Assembly (NCBI GenBank): GCA_002352665.1
Contig: DEIV01000007.1
Coordinates: 1 to 64,000, forward strand
Direction: 5' to 3'
Source: Flavobacteriaceae bacterium UBA2765
GTDB lineage: Bacteria > Bacteroidota > Bacteroidia > Flavobacteriales > Flavobacteriaceae
Length of the DNA stretch: 64,000 nt
The notes beneath the pieces were generated by a model. That model was not told where the DNA came from and did not search any database. It was given only the letters and a program-made list of their open reading frames with translations. Made by a program: the position numbers and the translations under genes. Below are positions 42,670 through 52,119 of the stretch, in pieces (positions within the stretch are counted from its first letter, which is position 1; every line of letters starts with the position of its first letter).

Positions 42670-43440
42670 TTACAATATCTTTTTAATAACTCTTAATTTG
42701 TAGGTATGTTTTTTAAGATCTGCATTATAGATTCCGCTATGATCGAGTCTATCTATGCGTACCTTGCCGCTAGAATGTATAATATGATTGTTTGCTAAAA
42801 TTATGCCCACATGTATAATCTGACCTTCATTATCATCAAAAAAAGCCAAATCACCCGGTTCTGATTCTTCAATAAAACTTAAAACTTCTCCTTGAGTGGC
42901 TTGTTCTGATGCTTTTCTCAATAATTTATATCCATTAAGTTTATATACCATTTGCGTAAACCCTGAACTATCAATACCAAAAGGTGTTTTACCGCCCCAT
43001 AAATAAGGGGAACTCAAATACATAAATGCTGATCTAATAAGTTTTTCTTTAGAAAATATTTCCGTTGTAACCCTTCCTTCAAATGACCATTTTTCACCAA
43101 TAAAATCGAATTGTTTTTTTTGATAGTACGGTAATCTACTCCCAAGAACTATGGCTAATAAATCACCTTTTTTGTCTTCTGCAAAATCAACCAACTCATA
43201 TGATGAAATGTGTTTGTCCTTTGATAATTTCTCAAAATATTCTTTAGAAATTGCTGTATATTGTTCAATTGAAATCCACCCCTCACAATTATCAAAAGCT
43301 ATATTGACTTTTAACCAATATTTATTCTCCTGTATCACTTTATAATGATCTCCAAATAATATTTGGGATACCATTTCACTAGAATTATCAGGTGATTCTC
43401 GGAGTGGAATATTACTTAGATTGCAAATACCATATTTCAT
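42670..43440 (-). CDS. NlpC/P60 family protein with Ser in place of catalytic Cys
   Basis: 256 residues. Two SH3-like segments (about 5-60 and 75-125) precede an NlpC/P60 domain (about 130-250). The domain shows SSPYLWGGKTPFGID, FTQMVYKLNGYKLLRKASEQ, EPGDLAFFD, His210 in IIHVGIIL and NNHIIHSSGKV. The catalytic position, Cys in the DCSG motif of this family, is Ser158 here (codon AGT at 42967-42969), so the usual thiol peptidase activity is not expected. No signal peptide is evident. The fold and remaining active-site residues are well conserved. It lies 17 bases downstream of the thiolase gene. Confidence 0.88.
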   Translation of the reverse strand: MKYGICNLSNIPLRESPDNSSEMVSQILFGDHYKVIQENKYWLKVNIAFDNCEGWISIEQYTAISKEYFEKLSKDKHISSYELVDFAEDKKGDLLAIVLGSRLPYYQKKQFDFIGEKWSFEGRVTTEIFSKEKLIRSAFMYLSSPYLWGGKTPFGIDSSGFTQMVYKLNGYKLLRKASEQATQGEVLSFIEESEPGDLAFFDDNEGQIIHVGIILANNHIIHSSGKVRIDRLDHSGIYNADLKKHTYKLRVIKKIL

Positions 43441-43457
43441 TAATCAAAGATGTTTTT

Positions 43458-44633
43458 TTAATTATTTTGAATAACGATAGCACTTGCACCACCACCACCA
43501 TTGCATATGGCAGCTGCACCTAGTTTACCATTGTTTTGTTTTAATACATTTATCAATGTGACCACTATTCGTGCTCCGGAACAACCCAAAGGATGACCAA
43601 GAGAAACAGCTCCACCATTTACATTTACTTTACTGGAATCTAGATCTAAAAGTTTAGTGTTTACCAATCCAACTACAGAAAATGCTTCATTGAATTCAAA
43701 ATAGTCAATTGCATCAATAGTTAAATCAGCTTTAGCGAGTGCTTTAGGCAATGCTTTTGCAGGTGCAATAGTGAACCATTCCGGTTGAACAGAGGCATCA
43801 GCATATCCTTTAATTGTAGCAAGAGGTTTTAAGTTTAATTCTAATGCCTTTTCTTTACTCATTAAAACCAATGCCGCAGCTCCATCATTAAGCGTTGATG
43901 CGTTTGCTGCAGTAACTGTACCGTCTTTGCTAAAAACAGGCCTTAAATTTGGAATTTTATCCATATTCACATTTCTAAATTCTTCATCTTCAGTAATCAA
44001 TAAGGGTTCTCTCTTTCTTTGAGGAACTTCAACGGGTATTACTTCGTCTTTAAATCTTCCATTTGACCATGCTAAGGCAGATCTTTTATAAGATTCAATA
44101 GCAAAAGCATCTTGATCTTCCCTAGAGAAATCATGCTCAGTAGCACATAAATCGCCACATGTACCCATATGCTTTCCGTCGTAAACATTTGTCAAGCCAT
44201 CTTTGAGCAAACCATCTTCCAAATTAATATTACCCATTTTCTTACCGGTTCTTCCTTGAAGATAATGAGGTGTTAATGACATGTTTTCCATACCTCCGGC
44301 TACAACAATATCTGCGTCTCCTAGTTGAATTGCTTGTACAGCTTGCGTGATTGCTTTCATACCAGAAGCACATACTTTATTAACAGTGGTACAAGGTACA
44401 GTATCCGGTATACCTGCATATAAAGCCGCTTGCTTAGCAGGAGCTTGTCCTAAACTGGCTTGTAATACTGAGCCCATTAAAACTTCATCAACTTTATCAG
44501 GTTTTAAATTTATTTTTTCTAGTGCAGCCTTAATAGCAGTAGCACCTAATTTTGTTGCTGGGATACTCGATAAACTACCCATAAAACTACCAATTGGCGT
44601 TCTTACTGCTGATACAATTACTATATCTTTCAT
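43458..44633 (-). CDS. Acetyl-CoA C-acyltransferase (thiolase)
   Basis: 391 residues, the normal size. The nucleophile is Cys88 in TTVNKVCASGMKAI; the other catalytic residues are His347 in SLGHPLGCSGAR and Cys377 in CNGGGGASA. FNEAFSVV is also present. The sequence resembles biosynthetic and degradative acetoacetyl-CoA/3-ketoacyl-CoA thiolases; which of them cannot be decided. It is transcribed towards the NlpC/P60 gene and may be cotranscribed with it. Confidence 0.93.
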   Translation of the reverse strand: MKDIVIVSAVRTPIGSFMGSLSSIPATKLGATAIKAALEKINLKPDKVDEVLMGSVLQASLGQAPAKQAALYAGIPDTVPCTTVNKVCASGMKAITQAVQAIQLGDADIVVAGGMENMSLTPHYLQGRTGKKMGNINLEDGLLKDGLTNVYDGKHMGTCGDLCATEHDFSREDQDAFAIESYKRSALAWSNGRFKDEVIPVEVPQRKREPLLITEDEEFRNVNMDKIPNLRPVFSKDGTVTAANASTLNDGAAALVLMSKEKALELNLKPLATIKGYADASVQPEWFTIAPAKALPKALAKADLTIDAIDYFEFNEAFSVVGLVNTKLLDLDSSKVNVNGGAVSLGHPLGCSGARIVVTLINVLKQNNGKLGAAAICNGGGGASAIVIQNN

Positions 44634-44773
44634 ATCTTTAAAATATCTTTTGCGAATTTAGATAATTTTCATCAATCTTGAAATATTATAAGAGAGTTTA
44701 TAAAATGTAACAATTATTACATAATTAAGCTATAGGTTTCCTATTTTGCATAATAAATCAAAAACAGAATTAT

Positions 44774-46141
44774 ATGAGTATAAATGAAGAATTTAGAAAG
44801 CATTATGTTGCAGTAATTGGTGGTTCAATATCAGGTTCAGAAGCTGCCAGTTTACTAGCCCAAAATGGATTTAGAGTTGTTGTTTTTGATATGAATAGGT
44901 TACCTTATGGCAAGATAGAAGACGGTTTACCTAACTGGCACATTAATTTGAGAAATAGACAAATAAAGGAAATTGATAAAAAGTTAAATCATCCAAATAT
45001 TAGATTTGTGCCCTGTGCAAAAATTGGAAAAGACATAACATTTTTAGATTTAGTTAAAAATTGGGGATTTTCAGCAATAATTATGGCAAATGGAGCTTGG
45101 CAAGATAGGCATTTGCCTATTTCTAATATTGATAAATTTATTGATAGGGAATTGATTTATCAAAATGCATTTATCAATTGGTTTAACCATAAACATGAAC
45201 CTGATTTTAAAGGAAAAATATACTCAATTAAAAGTGATACCATAGTTATAGGTGGGGGTTTATCTTCACTAGATGTTGTAAAAGTGATTATGATAGAAAA
45301 AGTAAAACAACATTTATTTTCTGAAAAAGGGATTGATATTGATCTGTTTACTTTAGAAAAAGAGGGTGTTCAAAAGGTGTTGGATAAATTCAATATTTCA
45401 TTAGAAGATATTAATGTTAAAAAGGCAAAACTTATCTATAGGCGTACAGCTAGAGACATGCCGTTAAAATCTCCCAAAGATGACACTAAAGAAAGTGTTG
45501 AAGCTGCTAAAGCGGTATCAGAAAAGTTATTGAATAAATATCTAGAGAAATATTTATTTGAATTTGTTCCTTTAAGTATACCTGTTAATTTTACAGAGAA
45601 AGACAATAAATTAACAAGCATTGTTTTTCAAAATGTATCTTTAAATGAAGGTAAAATAGAACCAATTGAGCAAAGTTATTTTGAAATTAAAACAGGTATG
45701 GTAATATCATCTATTGGTAGTATTCCTGAAAAAGTTGAAGGACTACAATATGAATATTCATCCTTAAAGATGCGAGATGAAGCCGACTATCATGTATTTG
45801 GTTATGATAATGTTTTTGCGGTTGGTAACGCCGTAACAGGAAGAGGAAATATTTTAGATTCAAAAATGCACGGAAAACAAATGACCAAATTAATTATAGA
45901 TAAACATTTAACTGATGATGCCTTTGAAAAATGGTTAGTTAATCATAATAATCAAATAAAAAATGATGTAAATGAACAACTAAATAATATAGTAAAAGAA
46001 ATATCAGAACATAAAATACAACCGGAATCTATAATTCGAGCTATTTTAGATAAAACGGATGCCATGCATAAAAAAATAGACTTTAAAAACTATACAGATT
46101 GGGTTACCAATAACTTACCCATAAGATTAGAAGACGTTTAA
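44774..46141 (+). CDS. FAD-dependent pyridine nucleotide oxidoreductase
   Basis: 455 residues. An FAD-binding Rossmann motif opens the protein (YVAVIGGSISGSEAASLLAQ, 11-30) and a second NAD(P)-binding motif lies at about 156-168 (TIVIGGGLSSLDV). VFAVGNAVTGRGNILDSK is the typical C-terminal FAD-contact block. The layout matches the glutamate synthase beta-like or ferredoxin-NADP reductase-like group. The substrate and electron acceptor are not determinable. It stands alone between the divergent thiolase gene and pgpH. Confidence 0.8.
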   Translation: MSINEEFRKHYVAVIGGSISGSEAASLLAQNGFRVVVFDMNRLPYGKIEDGLPNWHINLRNRQIKEIDKKLNHPNIRFVPCAKIGKDITFLDLVKNWGFSAIIMANGAWQDRHLPISNIDKFIDRELIYQNAFINWFNHKHEPDFKGKIYSIKSDTIVIGGGLSSLDVVKVIMIEKVKQHLFSEKGIDIDLFTLEKEGVQKVLDKFNISLEDINVKKAKLIYRRTARDMPLKSPKDDTKESVEAAKAVSEKLLNKYLEKYLFEFVPLSIPVNFTEKDNKLTSIVFQNVSLNEGKIEPIEQSYFEIKTGMVISSIGSIPEKVEGLQYEYSSLKMRDEADYHVFGYDNVFAVGNAVTGRGNILDSKMHGKQMTKLIIDKHLTDDAFEKWLVNHNNQIKNDVNEQLNNIVKEISEHKIQPESIIRAILDKTDAMHKKIDFKNYTDWVTNNLPIRLEDV

Positions 46142-46293
46142 ATGATAAATTATCCATACAAAATGTTAATTTCGAAGGTAATTAAACTATTCTTTTTTCT
46201 TAACTTAAAATAAAACTTACACTTTATAGTTATTATCAAGTTCTAATGTGCTATTTTTTTTTACATTGCATCTAAGTTATAATAATACGACTA

Positions 46294-48366
46294 ATGAAAA
46301 AACTTAATTTGAGTGATTTTTTAAATAAATTGTATCAAAATCATGCTTTATTATATAAAATTGTTCTTTTCATTTTAACCACTTTTGCTATAGTTTATTT
46401 ATTTCCTAAAGGAGCTCATTTCAAATATGAATTTCAAAGAGGGAAACCTTGGCAATATGATAATCTTTATGCTCCGTTTGATTTCGCTATTCAAAAATCA
46501 GATCAAAAATTAGAAGAAGAAAGGCAAATCGTTATATCTAATAATAAATTATATTTTTCATATAATAAAAATATTGTCAAAAGTGTAAAGGAAAAAGTCA
46601 ATAATAAAATATCTCAAAATTTACAAGATTCTATACTAAGTAAATATAACGGTAAAAAAATTATCAGTTTTTCTGATAGATTAGTTGAGCAGGTGTACAT
46701 TAAGGGATATCTTAGTAAGAATGATATCAACAAGTCCGGTAAAAAACAATTAGTTGCATTAAGAAAAGGCAATGTAATTACTGATGTAGTTTTTGATAGT
46801 TTTATTAGCAACACTAACCTAAAAGATTTTATTGAACAACAAATTAATAATTCAAAATATCCTCTGTTAAAGAGTTATTTTACCACTATTTTATTAAATG
46901 AATTAGAACCTAATGTATTTTATGATGATGACCTAACAAAAAAAATTATACAAGAAGAGTTAAGTAAAATTTCATCTACTGAAGGTTTGGTTGCTGAAAA
47001 TGAGAGAATTATTTCAAAAGGAGATGTAGTTGAGGGTCATAAATTCAGAATATTAAATTCCTTACAGAATGAATCTGAATCTCAAGTTTGGAATCAGACT
47101 AATTATTATTGGATAGTATTTGGATATATTATTCTAGTAGCATTGGCCTTGTTAATGCTATTGTTATTTTTAAAAAAATACCGAGGCTCCATATTTGAAA
47201 ACAATACAAAAGTCACTTTTATTTTTTTTAATATTCTTTTAATAGTATTGATAGTCACTTTGGTAGTTAAGTATAAAGTAGATTTTCTCTATGTAATTCC
47301 ATTACCTATTTTACCTATAGTGCTGAAAGCGTTTTTTGATGCTCGTTTAGGTTTGTTTACCCATGTTTTAACAGTTTTATTATTGGGTTTTATTGTGCCT
47401 AATAGTTTTGAATTCATTTTTCTACAAATTATCGCAGGTATTATTACCATTCTTACAGTTTCTGAGTTGCATAGACGTGCCAATTTATTTATATCAATAA
47501 GTCGAATTACATTGGTATATATGGTAGCTTATTTTGCGTTTTATATAATACAAGAAGGAAATATATTAAAAATTAATTGGCAATATTTTATTTTGTTTGC
47601 CTTGAATGGTGTTTTATCATTCCTGTCATTGTTTTTGATTTATGTATATGAAAAAACCTTTGGTTTGGTATCTGATGTATCTTTATTAGAATTGTCAAAT
47701 ACCAATTCAAAATTATTGAGAGAACTAGCTGAGAAAGCACCTGGTACTTTTCAACATTCTATGCAGGTTGCTAATTTGGCCGAAGCTTCAGCCAATGCTA
47801 TTGGTGCAAATGCCATGTTAATTAGAACCGGTGCTTTATACCATGATATTGGTAAAATGTTAAATCCGAAATATTTTACAGAAAATCAATCAACAAATGT
47901 CAATCCACATAACGAATTACCACCTAAAGATAGTGCTAAGATCATTATTGATCATGTAATAGATGGTATAGAATTGGCTAAAAAAAATAGATTACCTGAT
48001 AGAATTATTGATTTTATTAGAACGCATCATGGAACTTCATTAGTTTATTATTTTTACAAACAACAAGAATCAGAAAACTCACAAGATTTAGATAGTAAAG
48101 ATTTTTCATATAAAGGTCCAATTCCTTTTTCAAAAGAAACAGCTATATTAATGATGTGTGATGCAGCTGAGGCAGCTTCTAAAAGTTTAAAAGAACCTAG
48201 TGCACAACTTATTGATGATCTCATTGAGAAAATTGTAGCCGGTCAAATGGCGAATGGACAATTTATGAATGCTGATATTACTTTTAAAGAAATTCAAACC
48301 ATTAAAAAAGTAATTAAAAAGAAATTGAATGGTATTTACCATTTGAGGATAGAGTATCCTGAATAA
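46294..48366 (+). CDS. pgpH: Cyclic-di-AMP phosphodiesterase, PgpH type (7TM-HD)
   Basis: 690 residues. One N-terminal span, an extracellular region (about 40-270), seven spans (about 275-460) and a cytosolic HD domain. The metal-binding signature is FQHSMQVANLAEA followed by LYHDIGK (His517-Asp518) and IDFIRTHHGTS, with CDAAEAASKSL later. PgpH enzymes hydrolyse c-di-AMP and thereby affect potassium balance and cell-wall homeostasis. It is the only c-di-AMP gene in the window. A long hairpin terminator follows. Confidence 0.93.
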   Translation: MKKLNLSDFLNKLYQNHALLYKIVLFILTTFAIVYLFPKGAHFKYEFQRGKPWQYDNLYAPFDFAIQKSDQKLEEERQIVISNNKLYFSYNKNIVKSVKEKVNNKISQNLQDSILSKYNGKKIISFSDRLVEQVYIKGYLSKNDINKSGKKQLVALRKGNVITDVVFDSFISNTNLKDFIEQQINNSKYPLLKSYFTTILLNELEPNVFYDDDLTKKIIQEELSKISSTEGLVAENERIISKGDVVEGHKFRILNSLQNESESQVWNQTNYYWIVFGYIILVALALLMLLLFLKKYRGSIFENNTKVTFIFFNILLIVLIVTLVVKYKVDFLYVIPLPILPIVLKAFFDARLGLFTHVLTVLLLGFIVPNSFEFIFLQIIAGIITILTVSELHRRANLFISISRITLVYMVAYFAFYIIQEGNILKINWQYFILFALNGVLSFLSLFLIYVYEKTFGLVSDVSLLELSNTNSKLLRELAEKAPGTFQHSMQVANLAEASANAIGANAMLIRTGALYHDIGKMLNPKYFTENQSTNVNPHNELPPKDSAKIIIDHVIDGIELAKKNRLPDRIIDFIRTHHGTSLVYYFYKQQESENSQDLDSKDFSYKGPIPFSKETAILMMCDAAEAASKSLKEPSAQLIDDLIEKIVAGQMANGQFMNADITFKEIQTIKKVIKKKLNGIYHLRIEYPE

Positions 48367-48386
48367 ATATTATAAGTCTTTCCAAG

Positions 48387-48427
48387 AAAAAAGGAGTAAA
48401 TTTAAGACTTAAACTTACTCCTTTTAA
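48387..48427. terminator. Terminator between convergent pgpH and ackA
   Basis: AAAAGGAGTAA (48389-48399) pairs with TTACTCCTTTT (48415-48425), with an inner TTTAAG/CTTAAA extension. Both flanks carry A or T runs, so it can act on both strands. Confidence 0.85.
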
Positions 48428-48539
48428 ACTAAAAAAATCAACTGTATAAACTTATTAACTCTTATATGAAAAGAATAGTCAAATTTAGATAGAAAATTAG
48501 AATTAGATAGTAACTTAGGTTACAGAATAAATTAAAATT

Positions 48540-49724
48540 TTAGTTCAATATTTGAAAGGTTTGTTTAGCTATTTCTAATTCTTCATTTGTAGGAACCACA
48601 AGTATTTTTACTTTAGCAGAAGTTTGATGTATAGCCCTGATATTGCTATTTCTAATTTCATTTTTAGAATCATCTAATACAATATTCAAATAATCCATAT
48701 TGTCACAAATCAATTGCCTTAGTTTGCTTGAATTTTCACCAATACCTGCCGTAAAAACAATGGCATCTAGGCCATTCATGGCAGCGGTATATGCTCCAAT
48801 ATATTTTTTTATTCTGTAGGCATTCATTTCTAATGCCAACAAACAATCTTTATTGCCATTTTCTGCTTCAGATTGAATATCTCTTAAATCACTATAACCC
48901 GTTAATCCCAACATGCCACTTTTTTTATTCAGAATAGCATTAATTTTATCCAAATCATAGCCTAGACTATTTACCATATGGAAAATAATAGAATGATCTA
49001 TATCACCACTTCTAGAACCCATAATGAGTCCGTTAGATGGACCAAAGCCTAAACTATGATCTATACTCTTACCATCTTTAATTGCGGTTATACTACATCC
49101 GTTTCCTAAATGAATAGTAATTATTTTTGATGCCTTTAATTGTAAAAAATCAATGGCCTTTTCAGATACATATTTATGACTAGTGCCATGAAAACCATAA
49201 ACCCTAATTCCATGTTCCGTATAAAACTCATTTGGAATGGCATATTTACTCGCTTTAATAGGAATGGTTTGATGAAATGCGGTATCAAATACTGCTACCT
49301 GATTGGCAGAAGGAAAAATTTGTTCCGCCAATAGTATACCTTCTAAATTATGAGGATTATGCAATGGAGCTAATTCAGCATATGCTTCAATTTTATCCTT
49401 TACTGCCTTGCTTATTAATGTGGTTTTAGAAAATGAATTTCCACCGTGAACCACTCTATGGCCCACAGCATCAATTTCACTTGTATTTTTTATTACACCA
49501 ATTTCAGTGTCTAATAAATATTCAGATATTTTTTTTAGACCGGCTTTATGATTGACAATTTCATAATGCTTCTTTAACTCAGTAGAGTTGGTTTGATATT
49601 GTAGTAAAGCATCTTTAGCACCAATTCTTTCAATAATACCTTGACAAATTACAGCTTCTTGAGGCATTTGAATCAATTGATATTTTATAGAAGAGCTACC
49701 CGAGTTTATAATTAATATTTTCAT
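48540..49724 (-). CDS. ackA: Acetate kinase
   Basis: 394 residues, full length. Recognisable blocks are MKILIINSGSSSIKYQLIQM (ATP site, N-terminal), HRVVHGGNSF, YGFHGTSHKYVS, IITIHLGNGCSITAIKDGKS, DHSLGFGPSNGLIMGSRSGD and VFTAGIGENSSKLR. It converts acetyl phosphate and ADP to acetate and ATP. It is 19 bases downstream of pta on the same strand, forming the acetate overflow operon. Confidence 0.96.
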   Translation of the reverse strand: MKILIINSGSSSIKYQLIQMPQEAVICQGIIERIGAKDALLQYQTNSTELKKHYEIVNHKAGLKKISEYLLDTEIGVIKNTSEIDAVGHRVVHGGNSFSKTTLISKAVKDKIEAYAELAPLHNPHNLEGILLAEQIFPSANQVAVFDTAFHQTIPIKASKYAIPNEFYTEHGIRVYGFHGTSHKYVSEKAIDFLQLKASKIITIHLGNGCSITAIKDGKSIDHSLGFGPSNGLIMGSRSGDIDHSIIFHMVNSLGYDLDKINAILNKKSGMLGLTGYSDLRDIQSEAENGNKDCLLALEMNAYRIKKYIGAYTAAMNGLDAIVFTAGIGENSSKLRQLICDNMDYLNIVLDDSKNEIRNSNIRAIHQTSAKVKILVVPTNEELEIAKQTFQILN

Positions 49725-49743
49725 GTATTTTATATAAGAATTA

Positions 49744-51837
49744 CTAATTATCTTGTGCCTGAATAGCTGTTATGATTACAGTATTATAAATATCCTCTAC
49801 TGTACAACCTCTGCTTAAATCGTTAACAGGTTTGTTGAGACCTTGTAACATTGGTCCAATAGCTAATGCTTTTGTTTCTCTTTGTACGGCTTTATAGGTA
49901 TTATTACCTGTATTTAAATCAGGAAAAATAAATACACTTGCTTGACCGGCAACTTCTGAATTTGGTAATTTACTTTTTCCTACATTAATATCTACAGCGG
50001 CATCATATTGAATAGGGCCTTCTATTTTTAAGTCCGGTCGCATTTTTTTAACCAACTCAGTTGCTTTTCTCACACGTTCAACATCTTCTCCAACTCCAGA
50101 AGTACCTGAAGAATATGACAACATTGCTATTTTTGGTTCTATACCAAAAGCGGTACTCGTATCAGCAGAAGAAATAGCAATTTCTGCCAATTGTTCTGCA
50201 TTAGGATTTGGGTTTATGGCACAATCACCAAAAACAGAAACTCTATCGTCTAAACACATAAAAAACACAGATGAAACTACGGAGACACCGGGTTTGGTCT
50301 TAATAAATTGTAGGGCAGGCCTAATAGTGTGTTGTGTGGTATGAACGGCACCGGAAACCATACCATCTGCATGACCTTTGTGTACCATCATAGTACCAAA
50401 ATAGGACACATCTTCCATTAAATCATGAGCCATCGCTAAATTTACATTTTTATGTTTTCGCAATTCATATAGTGTAGTTGCATAATCTTCAAAATTAGAA
50501 GATTTAGTGGGGTTTATAATGGAGACCTTATCTAGATCTAATGTAATATCACATTGTGATAATTTTTTCTTAATCTGAGTTCTATCACCCAGTAAAGTAA
50601 TTTCTACAGCATTAGTGCTTATCAATTGTTTGGCAGCCAACAAAATACGTTCATCAGTCCCTTCCGGTAATACAATATGCTTTTTATTTAATTTGGCTCT
50701 TTTAAGCAAGTTATATTGAAACATTCTTGGAGAAATGCCCTCTGCTTGGAAAGTAATTAACCTTTCTTCTAACGCATCAATCGGTATGAACTTTTCAAAG
50801 TCGCTGATTGAAGTCTTTATTTTATTTATATTTTCAGCATACATTCTTGGTTGTATGGCTCCAATTTTATTAGTAATACTATAAGTGCCACCTTTGACCA
50901 ATACTATAGGTACAATATCAGATAAACCTTTTATTAGTTTTATAATTGATTTTTCAGGTTTTAATCCTCCGGTAAGAATAATCCCAGATATAGCTGGGTA
51001 GTTTGCCGAGATATTTGCCTGTAAAGCTCCTAAGATTAAATCGGCTCGGTCTCCCGGAGTAATTACCAAACTATTTTCTTCCAAATAAGTAAGATAATGT
51101 CTTAATTGCATAGCACCTACACTATAAGCCCCTGCTTGGTTATTTATATAAGATTTTCCAAATAAAACTTTACCATTCAATACTTCAACAATTTCTTTAA
51201 CCGTAGGATTTGCTAATTTTACGTTTAAGGGGATTACACCTTTAAGTACATCAGTAGGTAAATTCTTTTCTAATTCTTTTTGTACCAAGTCAACATTTTT
51301 GGCTTCTACTTTATTAGCAGTAACCATGAGTACTTCTGCCCCCTTATCTTTATACAAATCATAAGCTAAATATAAATTGCTAACCAATTCAACCAGGGTT
51401 TTACCAACGCCACTAGTAATAATGATTGTGGGGATACTTAAGTTTTTTGCAATGAGTACGTTAATGTCCCATTCTACAATAGAACCTTCTCCAGAAAAAT
51501 CTGTTCCTTCTACCAATATGAAGTCAAAACGATCTTCAATTACTTTATATTTTTCAATTATTGTGGTGATAATTTCATCATCTTTATTTTGATTTTTCTT
51601 ATGAATAACTTCACTTATTGTAAACGCATAAGCTTCTTCATATTTAATTTTTAAATCAAAGTAATTTAAGATAGTATTGATATGATTATCTACTTTACCT
51701 TCTTCATAGTCACTAATAATTGGCCTAAAATATCCAACTTTAGCTGTTTTACTTAACAACATTTGCATCAGCCCAATAGAAACGATGGATTTACCACTTT
51801 TAGGTTCTGTTGTGGCAATATATACAGCCTTGTTCAT
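49744..51837 (-). CDS. pta: Phosphate acetyltransferase, long form
   Basis: 697 residues, the long enteric-type architecture. Residues 1-215 are a P-loop dethiobiotin synthetase-like domain (IATTEPKSGKSIVSIGLMQM), 220-335 a DRTGG domain (PGDRADLILGAL, GIILTGGLKPE), and 375-697 the catalytic PTA_PTB domain (VLPEGTDERILLAA, HGHADGMVSGAVHTT read as MVHKGHADGMVSGA, and AMLSYSSGTSGVGEDVERV). It makes acetyl phosphate from acetyl-CoA. Together with ackA it gives substrate-level ATP. It is divergent from the symporter operon across 280 bases. Confidence 0.96.
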   Translation of the reverse strand: MNKAVYIATTEPKSGKSIVSIGLMQMLLSKTAKVGYFRPIISDYEEGKVDNHINTILNYFDLKIKYEEAYAFTISEVIHKKNQNKDDEIITTIIEKYKVIEDRFDFILVEGTDFSGEGSIVEWDINVLIAKNLSIPTIIITSGVGKTLVELVSNLYLAYDLYKDKGAEVLMVTANKVEAKNVDLVQKELEKNLPTDVLKGVIPLNVKLANPTVKEIVEVLNGKVLFGKSYINNQAGAYSVGAMQLRHYLTYLEENSLVITPGDRADLILGALQANISANYPAISGIILTGGLKPEKSIIKLIKGLSDIVPIVLVKGGTYSITNKIGAIQPRMYAENINKIKTSISDFEKFIPIDALEERLITFQAEGISPRMFQYNLLKRAKLNKKHIVLPEGTDERILLAAKQLISTNAVEITLLGDRTQIKKKLSQCDITLDLDKVSIINPTKSSNFEDYATTLYELRKHKNVNLAMAHDLMEDVSYFGTMMVHKGHADGMVSGAVHTTQHTIRPALQFIKTKPGVSVVSSVFFMCLDDRVSVFGDCAINPNPNAEQLAEIAISSADTSTAFGIEPKIAMLSYSSGTSGVGEDVERVRKATELVKKMRPDLKIEGPIQYDAAVDINVGKSKLPNSEVAGQASVFIFPDLNTGNNTYKAVQRETKALAIGPMLQGLNKPVNDLSRGCTVEDIYNTVIITAIQAQDN

Positions 51838-52048
51838 TTAATTTTTTAAATTTAAGTTGCAAATTTACATAATCTTTTGTCCTTTTATATTGTAAATGAC
51901 GTTTAAATATTCTTAATTTATCTTAATTATTAATAACAATTTCAAAATGTAGTATTTTTTAAAGAAAATTTGTTTTGGTGTATTACCATGTAAATTTAAA
52001 TAAAGGAAAAAAGGAAAAATTAAGAATGATGAGATTAAAAATTTATTG

Positions 52049-52083
52049 TATTTTGCCTCAAATTGTACTGACAAGTACAATTT
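52049..52083 (+). promoter_or_regulatory. Putative -7 element and operator-like palindrome before the symporter operon
   Basis: TATTTTGC (52049-52056) resembles a Bacteroidetes -7 element one base short. Immediately downstream, AAATTGTACT and AGTACAATTT (52060-52083) form a perfect 10-base inverted repeat around GACA, followed by a T run. Its position at the likely transcription start suits an operator or an attenuator hairpin controlling the operon at 52120-56604. No regulator gene is adjacent. Confidence 0.5.
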
Positions 52084-52119
52084 TTGTATTTAAAAGACTA
52101 TTTTAATTAATATAGGATT

